Of a DNA stretch of 64,000 nt, positions 1 to 8,988 are shown one piece after another (the stretch's first letter is position 1; every line of letters begins with the position of its first letter). The stretch comes from Colwellia sp. M166 (lineage in GTDB: Bacteria > Pseudomonadota > Gammaproteobacteria > Enterobacterales > Alteromonadaceae): the NCBI RefSeq assembly GCF_024585285.1, contig NZ_CP040755.1, positions 1,426,001 to 1,490,000 of the forward strand. Direction: 5' to 3'. Made by a program: the position numbers and the translations under genes. The notes under the pieces are model-generated. The model searched no databases, was not told the origin of the DNA, and saw only the letters and a program-made list of their open reading frames with translations.

Positions 1-477
1 AAGCAGTTAGCAGCTGCTTTAAACACTTCTCCTGAATTTTTACAGTTTGGCGTTGGTGATATAGATAACGGCGTGGTAGTAGCTGCCGCTAATAATTATT
101 TACCTTTAGTGAGCATGGTTCAGGCGGGTGCGTGGTCTGAAATTCAAGAGCCGCCTGTTTCAGATACTAAGCTTTATCCTTGCCCAGTTAATTGCAGCAA
201 ATACTCATTTGTTGTACGGGTTGAGGGAGATAGCATGATGAATGCTTTTGTACCTGGCGATTTATTGTATGTTGACCCTGAATCTCAGCCAATTAACGGA
301 TCTTTTGTTATCGCTCGATTAGACGATGAGAACCAAGCGACTTTTAAGCAATTAATTATTGACGGCAATAAAAAATACTTAAAAGCACTTAACCCTGATT
401 GGCCTAATAAATTTATAGAAATAAACGGCAATTGTACGGTTGTGGGTAAGGTGGTTTTTGCGGGAAAAGAACTTTAG
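1..477 (+). CDS. CI/LexA-like phage repressor, S24 peptidase part (5' end outside window)
   Basis: The reading frame is open from base 1, so only the C-terminal part of the gene is present. It is the autocleavage/dimerisation domain of a phage-type repressor (peptidase S24). The E-G-D-S-M motif supplies the nucleophile serine, A-T-F-K the lysine general base, and Q-A-G-A-W is the likely Ala-Gly self-cleavage site. The helix-turn-helix domain should lie left of the window. Such repressors hold a prophage silent and are inactivated after RecA activation. The integrase at 1160 and the att-like site at 2265 support a prophage right end. ATG-like internal starts (73) are not the true start, because coding continues upstream. 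The family is clear; the phage type is not. Confidence 0.85.
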   Translation, partial: KQLAAALNTSPEFLQFGVGDIDNGVVVAAANNYLPLVSMVQAGAWSEIQEPPVSDTKLYPCPVNCSKYSFVVRVEGDSMMNAFVPGDLLYVDPESQPINGSFVIARLDDENQATFKQLIIDGNKKYLKALNPDWPNKFIEINGNCTVVGKVVFAGKEL

Positions 478-520
478 GTTTGAAAGTTAAGCCGCGTTCG
501 GGTGAATGCGGCTTTGGTGA

Positions 521-1096
521 TTAATGTAGCTCTATGTTTTGTATTTGCCAGTCATTTTCCGTTTCACCTCGTTTTATTCTAACGTAAAAACTGGTCCTAA
601 TTGTTGCGCCAAAACTGTTTTGTGAATCAACATAAGAACGCACTTGGTAAACACAATCGCCTATATGTTGTATTTGGCTATCATCATAAAAAGGAAATTC
701 CGCCGTTGCAGGAGACTTTAAGTTTTGCTTTACAGCTTTTTGAACATAAAACATGGGCGTTATGGTGTCTTCGCATTCTTCTTTACGTTCAGCAATTATT
801 TCGGATTCTGTTTTTGGTTTGTTGCTATCTATACTAAAACCAAATGCAACAAGCGAAATAACAAATAAAAATAAACCGATAGTTAGACCAGCACTTTGTT
901 TTAATGGTTTTTCTTCAATGCCTTTTTCTTTTGCAGCGGCCATGGTTTTTTTATGTATGAGTTTATAGGTAACTGGCAAGGTTTGGCATATGGCTACTAC
1001 ACCAATGAGGCCAGCGATTATTGCACCATCGCCAAAAAAACCGATAGTGAAAAGTATGAAAATTGTTCCTAGTATCCAACTGATGATGTTTATCAC
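521..1096 (-). CDS. small membrane protein with exported C-terminal domain, unknown function
   Basis: This is a 191-aa protein when the GTG at 1096 is used as start. That codon follows AAAGGA by eight bases, whereas the longest frame (TTG at 1177) has no ribosome site and would run into the integrase gene. Two hydrophobic stretches at the N-terminus and one near residue 75 predict a membrane anchor. The C-terminal 90 residues hold a pattern K-S-P-A-T-A-E-F-P followed by Y-V-D-S-Q-N, seen in many uncharacterised membrane proteins. It is divergent from the integrase, a common place for phage-carried accessory genes. I do not recognise a function. Confidence 0.65.
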   Translation of the reverse strand: MINIISWILGTIFILFTIGFFGDGAIIAGLIGVVAICQTLPVTYKLIHKKTMAAAKEKGIEEKPLKQSAGLTIGLFLFVISLVAFGFSIDSNKPKTESEIIAERKEECEDTITPMFYVQKAVKQNLKSPATAEFPFYDDSQIQHIGDCVYQVRSYVDSQNSFGATIRTSFYVRIKRGETENDWQIQNIELH

Positions 1097-1159
1097 TTGA
1101 GCGTCCTTTTTTTTATTTATAAATAGGTTAGTGTCTTTTAAAGATGGTGTTAAGTATAT

Positions 1160-2143
1160 ATGGCTATTCGAAAACAAAAAAGCGGTAAGTATTTAGTTGA
1201 GTTGTACCCGAACGGGCGCGACGGTAAGCGCGTTCGTAAAACTTTTGCGACACAAACAGAGGCAAAACGCTTTGAACAATTTCAATTAAATGAAGCTGAG
1301 CAAAAGCCATGGCTGCCTGATAAAGCCGACAACCGCCGATTGGCTGATTTGGTTGAAACGTGGTTTACCCTGCACGGCCAAGCGTTAGCTGATGGGGTTA
1401 AACGTAAAAGTAAAATGTTGGCGATGGCTGATTTGATGAATAACCCGATAGCGCGGGTTATTTCAAAGGCTGACTTTTCAAAGTATCGTGAATTACGATT
1501 ACAGACCGTTAGCATTAAAACGGTGAATAATGATCAAACTTATTTTAATGCCTTGTTTAATGAGTTACGACGGTTGGGCCAGTGGCAATATGGCAACCCG
1601 ATTGACGATTTACGCGCGTTAAAATATCGCACGCCACCTATGGGTTTTTTAACTGCTGAACAAATACCGCTAGTTTTTGACGAGTTAACAAAGGGCCGCA
1701 ATAAAGATGCTTATTTTGTTGCTAAAATTTGTATTTCTACTGGTTGCCGTTGGGGTGAGGCTGAGAATTTGACAGGTTCGCAGTTGAGCAATAACAAAGT
1801 TACTTTTTTAAATACTAAATCGAATAAAAATCGCAGCATTCCGATCAGTAAAGAATTGTTCGACGAACTACCGAAAGCCAAGGGCAATGCACGGCTGTTT
1901 AGCAATTGTATTAAATCTTTTAAAATGGCAACAATTCGGGCGGGGGTTCAACTCCCTAAAGGGCAATCAACTCACGTTTTACGACACACTTTTGCTAGCT
2001 TTTTTATGATGCGCGGTGGCAATATATTAGTGCTGCAACAAATTTTAGGCCATAGCAGTATCACCGAAACAATGAAGTATGCGCACTTTTCACCAACGCA
2101 TTTAACCGATGCGGTAAAGCTAAACCCACTAACCCCCGAATAA
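1160..2143 (+). CDS. int: phage-type tyrosine integrase
   Basis: A 327-aa site-specific recombinase. The N-terminal 60 residues form a short arm-binding domain (G-K-Y-L-V-E-L-Y-P-N-G-R). The catalytic core carries the conserved arginine in T-G-C-R-W-G-E, the H-V-L-R-H box, L-G-H-S-S and the tyrosine nucleophile in M-K-Y-A-H-F. All catalytic residues are present and the length is normal for P2-like integrases, so it could be active. It stops about 120 bp before a tRNA-like 3' end (2265-2295), which is the expected layout of an integrase next to its att site. It belongs to the element that lies mostly left of the window, not to the island starting at 2461. Confidence 0.93.
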   Translation: MAIRKQKSGKYLVELYPNGRDGKRVRKTFATQTEAKRFEQFQLNEAEQKPWLPDKADNRRLADLVETWFTLHGQALADGVKRKSKMLAMADLMNNPIARVISKADFSKYRELRLQTVSIKTVNNDQTYFNALFNELRRLGQWQYGNPIDDLRALKYRTPPMGFLTAEQIPLVFDELTKGRNKDAYFVAKICISTGCRWGEAENLTGSQLSNNKVTFLNTKSNKNRSIPISKELFDELPKAKGNARLFSNCIKSFKMATIRAGVQLPKGQSTHVLRHTFASFFMMRGGNILVLQQILGHSSITETMKYAHFSPTHLTDAVKLNPLTPE

Positions 2144-2264
2144 CCCCCTGAAGCAAAAGTGGCGACAAAGTGGCGGCACTCGATGTATTAAACTGGGTTT
2201 TATTGCACATCATGGTATAGCGAAGCCCTTTAAAAACGCCACACCCCCTATTTTTACTGCCCCT

Positions 2265-2295
2265 TGATAGGGTTCGATCCCCCCCCGCTCCACCA
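2265..2295 (+). other. tRNA/tmRNA 3'-end fragment, candidate attachment site
   Basis: The sequence has a T-loop-like GGTTCGATCC (2271-2280) followed by a C-rich strand ending CCGCTCCACCA. This is what the last part of a tRNA or tmRNA gene looks like. No matching 5' half lies upstream in the window, so it is probably the copy left by integration of an element whose intact target gene is further left. It is flanked by an integrase on each side (1160 and 2461). The acceptor stem would pair with a gene starting GGAGCGG or GGGGCGG; which gene it is cannot be decided here. Confidence 0.55.
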
Positions 2296-2306
2296 CACAA
2301 TGAATT

Positions 2307-2333
2307 AAAGACGTCCTAGGGCGTCTTTTTTTT
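2307..2333 (+). terminator. rho-independent terminator after tRNA-like end
   Basis: AAAGACG and CGTCTTT form a 7-bp stem around an 8-base loop, followed by a run of T. It sits 11 bases after the CCA of the tRNA-like fragment and is probably the original terminator of that RNA gene. Confidence 0.75.
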
Positions 2334-2460
2334 CGTTTAAAATCAATGTCTACCCATATAATTCAAGCCAATCCTGTCCAGCCTAGATTGATAGTGACCA
2401 TACATTTTAGTACCATGGTTAGTACCTAAGAATAAAAACCCATTTATTTGTGGTACTAAT

Positions 2461-3711
2461 ATGGAGATCACAATGGCTAGAATTACTAGGCCTTTAACGA
2501 ATACTGAAGTAGATAAGGCTAAGCCTCAAACTAAAATATGTAGTTTATTTGATGGGGGAGGCCTTGAGCTAAAAATTAATCCTTCAGGTACTAAAAAATG
2601 GATTTTTAAATACTACAAACCATCTGATAAGAAGCGTACCAACCTAACGTTTGGTGTATACCCTGACGTTTCATTGGCTCATGCGCGAAAACTTAGAGCT
2701 GAAGCAAAAGAGCTACTTGCTAGAGGCATCGACCCAAAAGAAGACAAAGAAAGTTTAGCAAACCAGCAAAAAGAACGGGTAGAAAGCACCTTACAGAATG
2801 TGGCTTCAAAATGGTTTGAGCTTAAAAAGACCGAAGTGACACCAGATTATGCCATTGATATCTGGCGTTCTCTTGAGTTGCATGCTTTCTCAGAGATTGG
2901 CAAATATCCCATTTCAGAAATAACAGCCCCTATTGCCATTAAAGCCGTTACGCCAATTGCAGCAAAAGGTAGTCTAGAGACTGTTAAGCGTATTAATCAA
3001 CGTCTAAATGAAATCATGAACTATGCGGTAAATACAGGTGTTATACACTCTAACCCTTTAACTGGTATCAAGGCCGCGTTCGAGAAGCCTAAGAAACAGC
3101 ATATGCCTACTATCAAACCTGACGAACTGCCTATGTTCATGAAAGCGTTAAGTGTTGCCAGTATCAAGATTGTTACTCGGCATTTGATTGAGTGGCAATT
3201 ACACACGATGGTTAGACCAGGTGAAGCAGTAAAGGCTCGATGGGCTGAAATTGACTACACTGAAAAGCTTTGGAATATACCAGCTGAAACAATGAAGAAA
3301 AAACGTCCTCACTCAGTTCCTCTTTCAGATCAAGTATTGAGCCTACTTGAATCGATAAGGCCTATCAGTGGGCATAGAGAATATATATTTCCGGCAGATA
3401 GGAATCCTAGAAGTCACGCAAACGAATCAACAGCAAACGCGGCAATTAAAAGAATGGGCTACAAAGCAAAGTTAGTCGCTCATGGCCTACGCTCTGTCGC
3501 TAGTACTACACTTAACGAACAAGGCTTTGATGCTGACGTAATTGAATCTGCTCTAGCTCATGTTGATGATAACGAAGTCAGACGCGCTTATAACCGAGCT
3601 GATTACTTAAAGCGCAGAGCATCAATGATGGCTTGGTGGTCTGAACATATTGAAAAGTGTGCGACAGGTAATTTTTCCTTATCAGGAACAAAATTATTGA
3701 AGGCTATTTAA
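2461..3711 (+). CDS. P4-type tyrosine integrase of a genomic island
   Basis: A 416-aa recombinase with the N-terminal DUF4102 domain typical of P4/CP4-57 integrases (L-T-N-T-E-V-D-K-A-K, then L-F-D-G-G-G-L-E-L). A core-binding domain follows around residues 110-200. The catalytic domain has the arginine in M-V-R-P-G-E-A, the H-G-L-R-S box and a C-terminal tyrosine in R-A-Y-N-R. The start may be the second ATG at 2473 (MARITRP), because the first has a poor ribosome site. These enzymes usually use tRNA or tmRNA 3' ends, matching the fragment at 2265. It marks the left edge of an island that runs to about 22000. Confidence 0.94.
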   Translation: MEITMARITRPLTNTEVDKAKPQTKICSLFDGGGLELKINPSGTKKWIFKYYKPSDKKRTNLTFGVYPDVSLAHARKLRAEAKELLARGIDPKEDKESLANQQKERVESTLQNVASKWFELKKTEVTPDYAIDIWRSLELHAFSEIGKYPISEITAPIAIKAVTPIAAKGSLETVKRINQRLNEIMNYAVNTGVIHSNPLTGIKAAFEKPKKQHMPTIKPDELPMFMKALSVASIKIVTRHLIEWQLHTMVRPGEAVKARWAEIDYTEKLWNIPAETMKKKRPHSVPLSDQVLSLLESIRPISGHREYIFPADRNPRSHANESTANAAIKRMGYKAKLVAHGLRSVASTTLNEQGFDADVIESALAHVDDNEVRRAYNRADYLKRRASMMAWWSEHIEKCATGNFSLSGTKLLKAI

Positions 3712-3878
3712 TATCTTTTTGACCAATCCCATCCAATCCAGAATAAAAGCACTGGATAAATAAACAGACCAAAGATAGAATACTAGCCAATCAATTCTAG
3801 GGTAGCTCCCGAACAAGCGGTAACCTCACCGCCTTGACTTGGTGCTTTCACTTGAGGTTTTGTATTGAGGGATTCAAG

Positions 3879-4913
3879 ATGCATATTAGCAATGGGGAAC
3901 CATTCATTTCACTTGAAACAGCGGCAAACTGTTTTGATGAGTTTGCACTGTTAAGTGATAAAAATAAATATATAGAACATATTGCTAATGAATTGGATTT
4001 ATATACCTATGTTTTTGATATTTGTAAAGTTAGTGCTAGCGATGGAGCAGGCACAACACTAACTCGAAAGATATCGGGTATGTGCAAAGTCGGTTTTGAT
4101 TACGGAGGAGAGTGGCAGGATAAGATTAAGGTAAGATTAGAGTTGTGTCACTTTTCGAGTGTCCAAAACCAAAACCTTATAGGTTATTCGATAACCCCTA
4201 TAGACCACCATATTACTCTCCACAATTATTTAGCTTGTAGCAAAATATACTTACCTGATTTTATTATTTATGCGAAAGAAGTTGGTATTGATTTAAACGT
4301 TGCTTTTGTAGAGGCAATAATTAGTGATGACAGTACATTTCGTGAGTTAAAAAGGTTATCTAAAATTGCCCCTGATGGTAACTTCAACCTCAAACAAGCT
4401 GCTAATAAATATTTGAAGTACTGTGACGGAATACTTGAAGAAACAATAATAGCTGCTTGTGAGCTAGCTAGTGCTCGATATGATACGGTTAATCAGCAAA
4501 CCACCCCCCCAGAAGAAATAGCAAGAGAAAAGCTTAATGATATATCCGAATTTTTTAGCGATACTAAAGTCACTAATGAAACCATAGAGCAATTTAAAAA
4601 AACATTGCCTGACGTATGGCAAGAAGCTTTATTTAGCAAACCAAGTAGAGTGATTGAAGATTTAAAAAATAACAACATAGACAGTAATTTTTTATCCACC
4701 AGGGAAAAGGATAATCTCTATAAAACTATAGGCTTGTTGTCACTGGCTATTGCAAAAAAGAACCCAAACCGATTTGGTGATATAAATAATATAAATGCTA
4801 ATCAAATTTATAAAACGTTACTAGAGTTTCTTCCTTTAGAGCCTATAGGGTTAGGTGATAAAACAGTAAGAACAAAGGTAAAACAAGGCGTTGAACTATT
4901 AAGGGATGCCTAA
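3879..4913 (+). CDS. uncharacterised island protein
   Basis: A 344-aa soluble protein when read from the ATG at 3879, which follows GAGGGA with six bases of spacing. The frame is open from 3834, but that start lacks a ribosome site. No signal peptide or membrane segment is visible. The second half is charged and helical (K-K-T-L-P-D-V-W-Q-E-A and later K-N-P-N-R-F-G-D). No known domain was recognised. It is a single gene between the island integrase and the AlpA regulator, with its own apparent promoter region. It could be an island replication or accessory gene, but nothing in the sequence shows this. Confidence 0.7.
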   Translation: MHISNGEPFISLETAANCFDEFALLSDKNKYIEHIANELDLYTYVFDICKVSASDGAGTTLTRKISGMCKVGFDYGGEWQDKIKVRLELCHFSSVQNQNLIGYSITPIDHHITLHNYLACSKIYLPDFIIYAKEVGIDLNVAFVEAIISDDSTFRELKRLSKIAPDGNFNLKQAANKYLKYCDGILEETIIAACELASARYDTVNQQTTPPEEIAREKLNDISEFFSDTKVTNETIEQFKKTLPDVWQEALFSKPSRVIEDLKNNNIDSNFLSTREKDNLYKTIGLLSLAIAKKNPNRFGDINNINANQIYKTLLEFLPLEPIGLGDKTVRTKVKQGVELLRDA

Positions 4914-5039
4914 ATATCATTTGGTAACTACCAATCCTAATTACTAATTGCCAACTGTTTATCAGTAATTACCACACCATTTTTAATAGCCCTTCAAAAT
5001 ACCCTCAGTTAATCCAATCGAAAACAACTGAGGCGAACC

Positions 5040-5330
5040 ATGAAACATACTGTACAAACCCCAAAGTCAATTAATGTACAAACACCCGACTTACAAATAA
5101 TCCGCAGACCACAAGCATTAACCATGCTTGGCATATCTAAGAGCAACTTCCATAACAAGATAAATGCCGGCCTATTACCAGCAGCTATAACACTTGGTGC
5201 AAATTCTAAGGGGTATTTTAAGCATGAGGTAACAGCCGTTTTAATAGCCATGGCTACCGATAAGAGCCAAGAGGAAATCAAAGCACTAGTTAAGTCTTTA
5301 AATACCCAACGCCAGCATTTAGGGAGTTAA
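5040..5330 (+). CDS. AlpA-family DNA-binding regulator / excisionase-like
   Basis: A 96-aa protein with an AlpA/MerR-like winged helix-turn-helix around residues 18-65 (I-I-R-R-P-Q-A-L-T-M-L-G-I-S-K-S-N-F). The pattern ends with an aromatic-charged Y-F-K-H-E-V segment. AlpA proteins are known from P4-like elements and phage satellites, where they activate the integrase or act in excision. It opens a short same-strand cluster with the genes at 5339 and 5578, eight bases upstream of the next start. The family assignment is good; the regulatory target is inferred. Confidence 0.82.
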   Translation: MKHTVQTPKSINVQTPDLQIIRRPQALTMLGISKSNFHNKINAGLLPAAITLGANSKGYFKHEVTAVLIAMATDKSQEEIKALVKSLNTQRQHLGS

Positions 5331-5338
5331 AGATAAAA

Positions 5339-5545
5339 ATGACCATAGTCCAAATTAATCGCAGACAGCAAAGTGAAGTCATAGATACTGAAGCGGTAGG
5401 CGAGCACTTAGCAAAGTTGATTATTAGCCATTCATTTGATCCTTATTCAAATGAAATAGTAAACCAAGCAATTACCCTAGTAGAGTGTTTGGACGAACTG
5501 TTATCTCAACGTGCCAATAGAAAGGAGATTAACGATGAACAATAA
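5339..5545 (+). CDS. small acidic island protein, unknown function
   Basis: A 68-aa protein starting ATG eight bases after the AlpA stop. Its stop overlaps the ribosome site and start of the next tiny frame (AAAGGAG at 5521, ATG 5535). No domain is recognised. Its place in a tight operon after AlpA argues that it is real. It is predicted to be mostly helical and cytoplasmic. Confidence 0.6.
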   Translation: MTIVQINRRQQSEVIDTEAVGEHLAKLIISHSFDPYSNEIVNQAITLVECLDELLSQRANRKEINDEQ

Positions 5546-5600
5546 AAATCCCGAGCAAACTAACAACAGTGCTGATTATGCTAAAGCTAAAAAATCATAA
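5535..5600 (+). CDS. 21-codon ORF with strong ribosome site, possible leader or coupling peptide
   Basis: An ATG at 5535 follows AAAGGAG with a good spacing and opens a 21-codon frame rich in Asn and Lys that stops at 5600. It overlaps the end of the gene at 5339 and the start of the gene at 5578, which itself has no clear ribosome site. It may serve to couple translation of the three frames. It could also be chance. Confidence 0.3.
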   Translation: MNNKNPEQTNNSADYAKAKKS

Positions 5601-6372
5601 CGTTGTCAGCGACTCAAGCTTATTAGCCAAGTTACTGCATAAAGGTGACGAGATTGATATTGTTCAAGGCAAGCTACTTATTAAACCTAGTAGTGGCCTT
5701 GCAGTGCCCTTGGGCTGGCTAAAGCAGAATGAGACATTGCTAATCAATGATATTTGCTGTTTATTTAACATAGTTCCACTTCGTTATATTAGTTACACAA
5801 CCGGTCGTTATGGCGCTAAAAAAAGCCAAGGCATAACACTTCAATTTTGTAACTTAAAGACAGGTGAAGATGCGTACATAATTTATAACGCTAGTCTAGA
5901 AAGAAGTCGAACTAATAAGAACGGCAAAAAAGGAGACCCATTGCCAGGTAAGCAGTTTATTGTTGGCGAAAGAAGCGGTTTATATAAGTTTTGGCTCTCT
6001 ACTGGGTTGCCTTTACCTAGATCAGCGTCCAAATTTTATGAATGTATGGGGAAGTTAAAGCCACTAGTATTTACAAGTGCGATAGACTTCAATAACAGGA
6101 TCACAGATAAAAAACTACCGCTACTCGATATAAACTTTCACGAACTATTAGACAGACACAGAGTAGCTTTAACCGGTCAACAAAACGATGAGTTAACCGC
6201 TAAGCCGCCGCTAATTTTTCGCCAATACACCGCTAAGCAACCGCTAAGTTTTCCCGCTAAGGATATCGAGCATAAGTATACACATAATGGGCTAGCAGCA
6301 AATCAAAGTACGTGTACTTCAAAGTACGGTAATACGGTTATAAGGAAGGAGGCTTTAAGTACTGCATATTCT
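5569..6372 (+). pseudogene. island gene of unknown function, 5' part, split by IS21-family element
   Basis: About 268 codons remain before the insertion. The frame can begin at GTG 5569 or ATG 5578. It reads into the IS end and stops artificially at 6402. The protein is basic and soluble, with a pattern Y-I-S-Y-T-T-G-R-Y-G and later L-P-L-P-R-S-A-S-K-F, and matches nothing I can name. The same reading frame reopens right of the IS (8989-9198) and adds about 69 codons, so the undisturbed protein would be about 335 residues. Position after AlpA in a P4-like island would suit a replication or regulatory role, but this is a guess. Confidence 0.75.
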
Positions 6373-6374
6373 CA

Positions 6375-6513
6375 TGCATCGCGATCACCTAATACCATCT
6401 AAGCCGATCACTTAATACTATCCATCGCGATCACTCAATACCATCGATGCAGATCACTTTTTGGTCAAAATGGTATTGAGTGATCGGCTTGAATGGTATC
6501 GTTCAATTTATAC
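6375..6513. repeat. left-end tandem transposase-binding repeats of the IS21 element
   Basis: Three complete 23-base units follow each other from about 6378 (ATCGCGATCACCTAATAC, then AAGCCGATCACTTAATAC, then ATCGCGATCACTCAATAC) and a fourth partial one begins at about 6447. An inverted copy (TATTGAGTGATCGGCTT) follows near 6474. The right end (8949-8987) has two inverted copies. Multiple terminal repeats of this kind are the known IstA binding sites in IS21 elements. Confidence 0.7.
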
Positions 6514-6565
6514 TCATTTTTGTCTATCCAGTAGGTGTTTTTAACCGTTATTCTTTTCATTTTTG

Positions 6566-8125
6566 ATGATGAGAATAACCATGCCAACGGCACCTATTTC
6601 AATGCGTAAACTTAAAGAGATTTTAAGACTAAAATACGACTGTAAACTCAGTCATCGAAAGATAGCAAACAGCTTATCTATTTCACCTTCAATTGTTTCT
6701 AAATATGCCTGTAAATCAGCAGAGTTAGGTATCACTTGCTGGCCGCTTGATGAAAAATGGGATGATCATTCTCTGCAACGAGCATTCTTCAAAACAAAGC
6801 CCCGACTAAAAGGCTTTAGTATTCCTGACTGGTTGTTAGTTCAGCAGGAGCTGCGACCCAAAACCATGACGCTATTGCTGCTTTGGCAAGAATACAAAGA
6901 GCGACACGAGGAAGGATTTTACAGTTACACCCACTTCTGCCGACAGTACAAGGCATGGCTTAAATGTCAAAAACCGTCCATGCGACAAAACCATAAAGCA
7001 GGTGAAAAACTGTTTGTTGATTACTGCGGCCCAACTATGAATATTGTTGATGCTAGTACAGGTGAATACCGTACAGCTCAAGTGTTTGTCGCAGTTATGG
7101 GCGCATCTAATTATACGTATGCGGAGGCAACGTATAGCCAAAAGCTAGAAGATTGGGTGATGAGTCATGCTCGTTGTTTTGAGTTTCTTGGTGGTGTGCC
7201 AGAGCTGGTAATCCCTGACAACTTAAAAAGTGCGGTAACTAAACCTTGTCGATATGAGCCTGATTTAAATCCAACCTACCAACAATTGGCGACACACTAC
7301 AATACGGTCATTGTGCCTGCTAGACCTTATAAGCCCAAGGATAAAGCCAAAGCAGAAGTGGGTGTGCAAATTGTCGAACGCTGGATAATGGCACGGCTTC
7401 GCAATGAAAGCTTCTTTAGCTTGCGCCAATTAAACCTAAAGATACAAAAACTGCTTGTCGACTTAAACCAGCGGAAAATGAAGAAGCACCCTGGTTCAAG
7501 GCTCAGTCAGTTTGAATCCATTGATAAACCTGCTCTCAAACCACTACCCACACAGGCTTACAGTTACACCTTAGTCAAACAAGTAAGCGTGCATATTGAT
7601 TATCATGTCGAAGTTGAAAAACACTACTACTCAGTACCTCATACCTTGATCAAACAAAAGCTTGAAGCCCATGCCACAGGTCAACTGGTGACACTTTACC
7701 ATCAGGGTGTTCAAGTAGCCGTTCACCCAAGATCACACCGAGAAGGTGCACACACCACGCTTGATCTACATATGCCAATAGCTCATCAAAAGCAGCAGCA
7801 ATGGTCACCACAACGGTTCGAACGTTGGGCAGCTAAGTTCGGTGGTTCAACGGAGCAGTTTGTTATGCAATTGATGCAAGCTAAAAAGCATCCAGAGCAA
7901 AGCTACCGTGCTTGTATGGGGTTATTAAGCCTAGGTAAGAAGTTTACTGACCAACGTCTTGAAGCAGCCTGTCATCGCGCATTAGCCACAGGTGTTACTC
8001 GCGTAAAACAAGTAAAAAACATTTTAGAAAAGGGCTTGGATAAGCAACCCTTGCCACAAGCTCAAGGTGATTTACTACAAGATATTGATCATAAAAATAT
8101 CCGCGGCAACAACTATTACCATTAA
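6566..8125 (+). CDS. istA: IS21-family transposase IstA
   Basis: About 519 aa. The N-terminus has a helix-turn-helix (L-S-H-R-K-I-A-N-S-L-S-I-S). The integrase-type catalytic core begins near residue 145 with F-V-D-Y-C-G (first Asp), continues with V-I-P-D-N-L-K (second Asp) and A-K-A-E-V-G-V (Glu), giving the DDE triad. Length is typical. ATG codons at 6566, 6569 and 6581 all compete for start; none has a strong ribosome site. IstA cuts and joins the IS ends and works together with IstB, 28 bases downstream. Confidence 0.95.
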   Translation: MMRITMPTAPISMRKLKEILRLKYDCKLSHRKIANSLSISPSIVSKYACKSAELGITCWPLDEKWDDHSLQRAFFKTKPRLKGFSIPDWLLVQQELRPKTMTLLLLWQEYKERHEEGFYSYTHFCRQYKAWLKCQKPSMRQNHKAGEKLFVDYCGPTMNIVDASTGEYRTAQVFVAVMGASNYTYAEATYSQKLEDWVMSHARCFEFLGGVPELVIPDNLKSAVTKPCRYEPDLNPTYQQLATHYNTVIVPARPYKPKDKAKAEVGVQIVERWIMARLRNESFFSLRQLNLKIQKLLVDLNQRKMKKHPGSRLSQFESIDKPALKPLPTQAYSYTLVKQVSVHIDYHVEVEKHYYSVPHTLIKQKLEAHATGQLVTLYHQGVQVAVHPRSHREGAHTTLDLHMPIAHQKQQQWSPQRFERWAAKFGGSTEQFVMQLMQAKKHPEQSYRACMGLLSLGKKFTDQRLEAACHRALATGVTRVKQVKNILEKGLDKQPLPQAQGDLLQDIDHKNIRGNNYYH

Positions 8126-8153
8126 TCAAAACTAACAAACCAAAGGAAATCTT

Positions 8154-8918
8154 ATGCAAAATATCAATCAACAAGTCAATAACCAGTTAAGTAACTTAAA
8201 GCTAAGCGGTATACGTGATGCACTATTGCAGCAATATGAGCAACCCAATCTCTACGTTGAACAAAGCTTCGAAGAGCGACTAAGCTTATTGCTTGACCAT
8301 GAAATAACTCAGCGTGATCAGCGTAAAATTGACCGCCTAACTCGACAAGCAAAGTTCAGAGTTGGCGGTACGCTTGCTCAACTCAACTATGGCGCAGCAC
8401 GACAACTAGATAAAACTCAGATCCGTTCATTAGCACAAGGTGAATGGCTACGCCTTCACCAAAACATTTTGATCACGGGAGCAACGGGGTGTGGCAAAAC
8501 TTACCTCGCTTGTGCTCTTGGTCAAAACCACTGCCAACAAGGGAGTAGCGTTTATTATTTTAGGCTTAAAGAGCTATTAGAAAAGATGTTCTTAGCGCAA
8601 GCCGATGGTAGTTATCGAAAACTGATCAACAAGCTTAGCTCTGCCAATTTACTGATCCTAGATGATTGGGGATTAGAGCCATTAACAGCTCAACAACGCA
8701 GTGATTTACTGGAATTAATTGATGCGAGATATGACACAAAATCGACCTTAATTGCCAGCCAATTACCGATAGAAAATTGGTATGAAATGATCGGAGAATC
8801 GACACATGCTGATGCGATCCTAGATCGGCTTGTTCACGGAGCAATAAAGTTGGAATTAAAAGGCGAATCGATGCGAAAAAAACTAAATTCCTTGACTGAT
8901 GGCGATCACTCAAGTTAG
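8154..8918 (+). CDS. istB: IS21-family transposition helper ATPase IstB
   Basis: A 254-aa AAA+ ATPase related to DnaC. Walker A is G-A-T-G-C-G-K-T and Walker B is L-L-I-L-D-D-W-G, with an N-terminal IstB helical region (residues 1-85). It starts ATG after AAAGGAAA and follows istA by 28 bases. IstB oligomers bend target DNA and recruit IstA. It appears intact. Confidence 0.95.
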   Translation: MQNINQQVNNQLSNLKLSGIRDALLQQYEQPNLYVEQSFEERLSLLLDHEITQRDQRKIDRLTRQAKFRVGGTLAQLNYGAARQLDKTQIRSLAQGEWLRLHQNILITGATGCGKTYLACALGQNHCQQGSSVYYFRLKELLEKMFLAQADGSYRKLINKLSSANLLILDDWGLEPLTAQQRSDLLELIDARYDTKSTLIASQLPIENWYEMIGESTHADAILDRLVHGAIKLELKGESMRKKLNSLTDGDHSS

Positions 8919-8988
8919 ATTTTACTAAGGTCTACTGGCAGACAAAAAAGTGATCGGCTTGAATAGTATTGACCGATCGGCTTCATGA

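Larger units (their letters stand above)
6373..8987 (+). mobile_element. IS21-family insertion sequence
   Basis: A complete element of about 2.6 kb with istA and istB in order. Each end carries copies of a 23-bp unit with core GATCACTTAATAC; the left end has four and the right end two in inverted orientation. ATATT stands at 6366-6370 and again at 8988-8992, in the same codon phase of the interrupted gene, and is the likely target duplication. The exact outer bases are uncertain by two or three, because the left side has an extra CT before CATG. Both transposase frames are intact, so it may be mobile. Confidence 0.88.
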
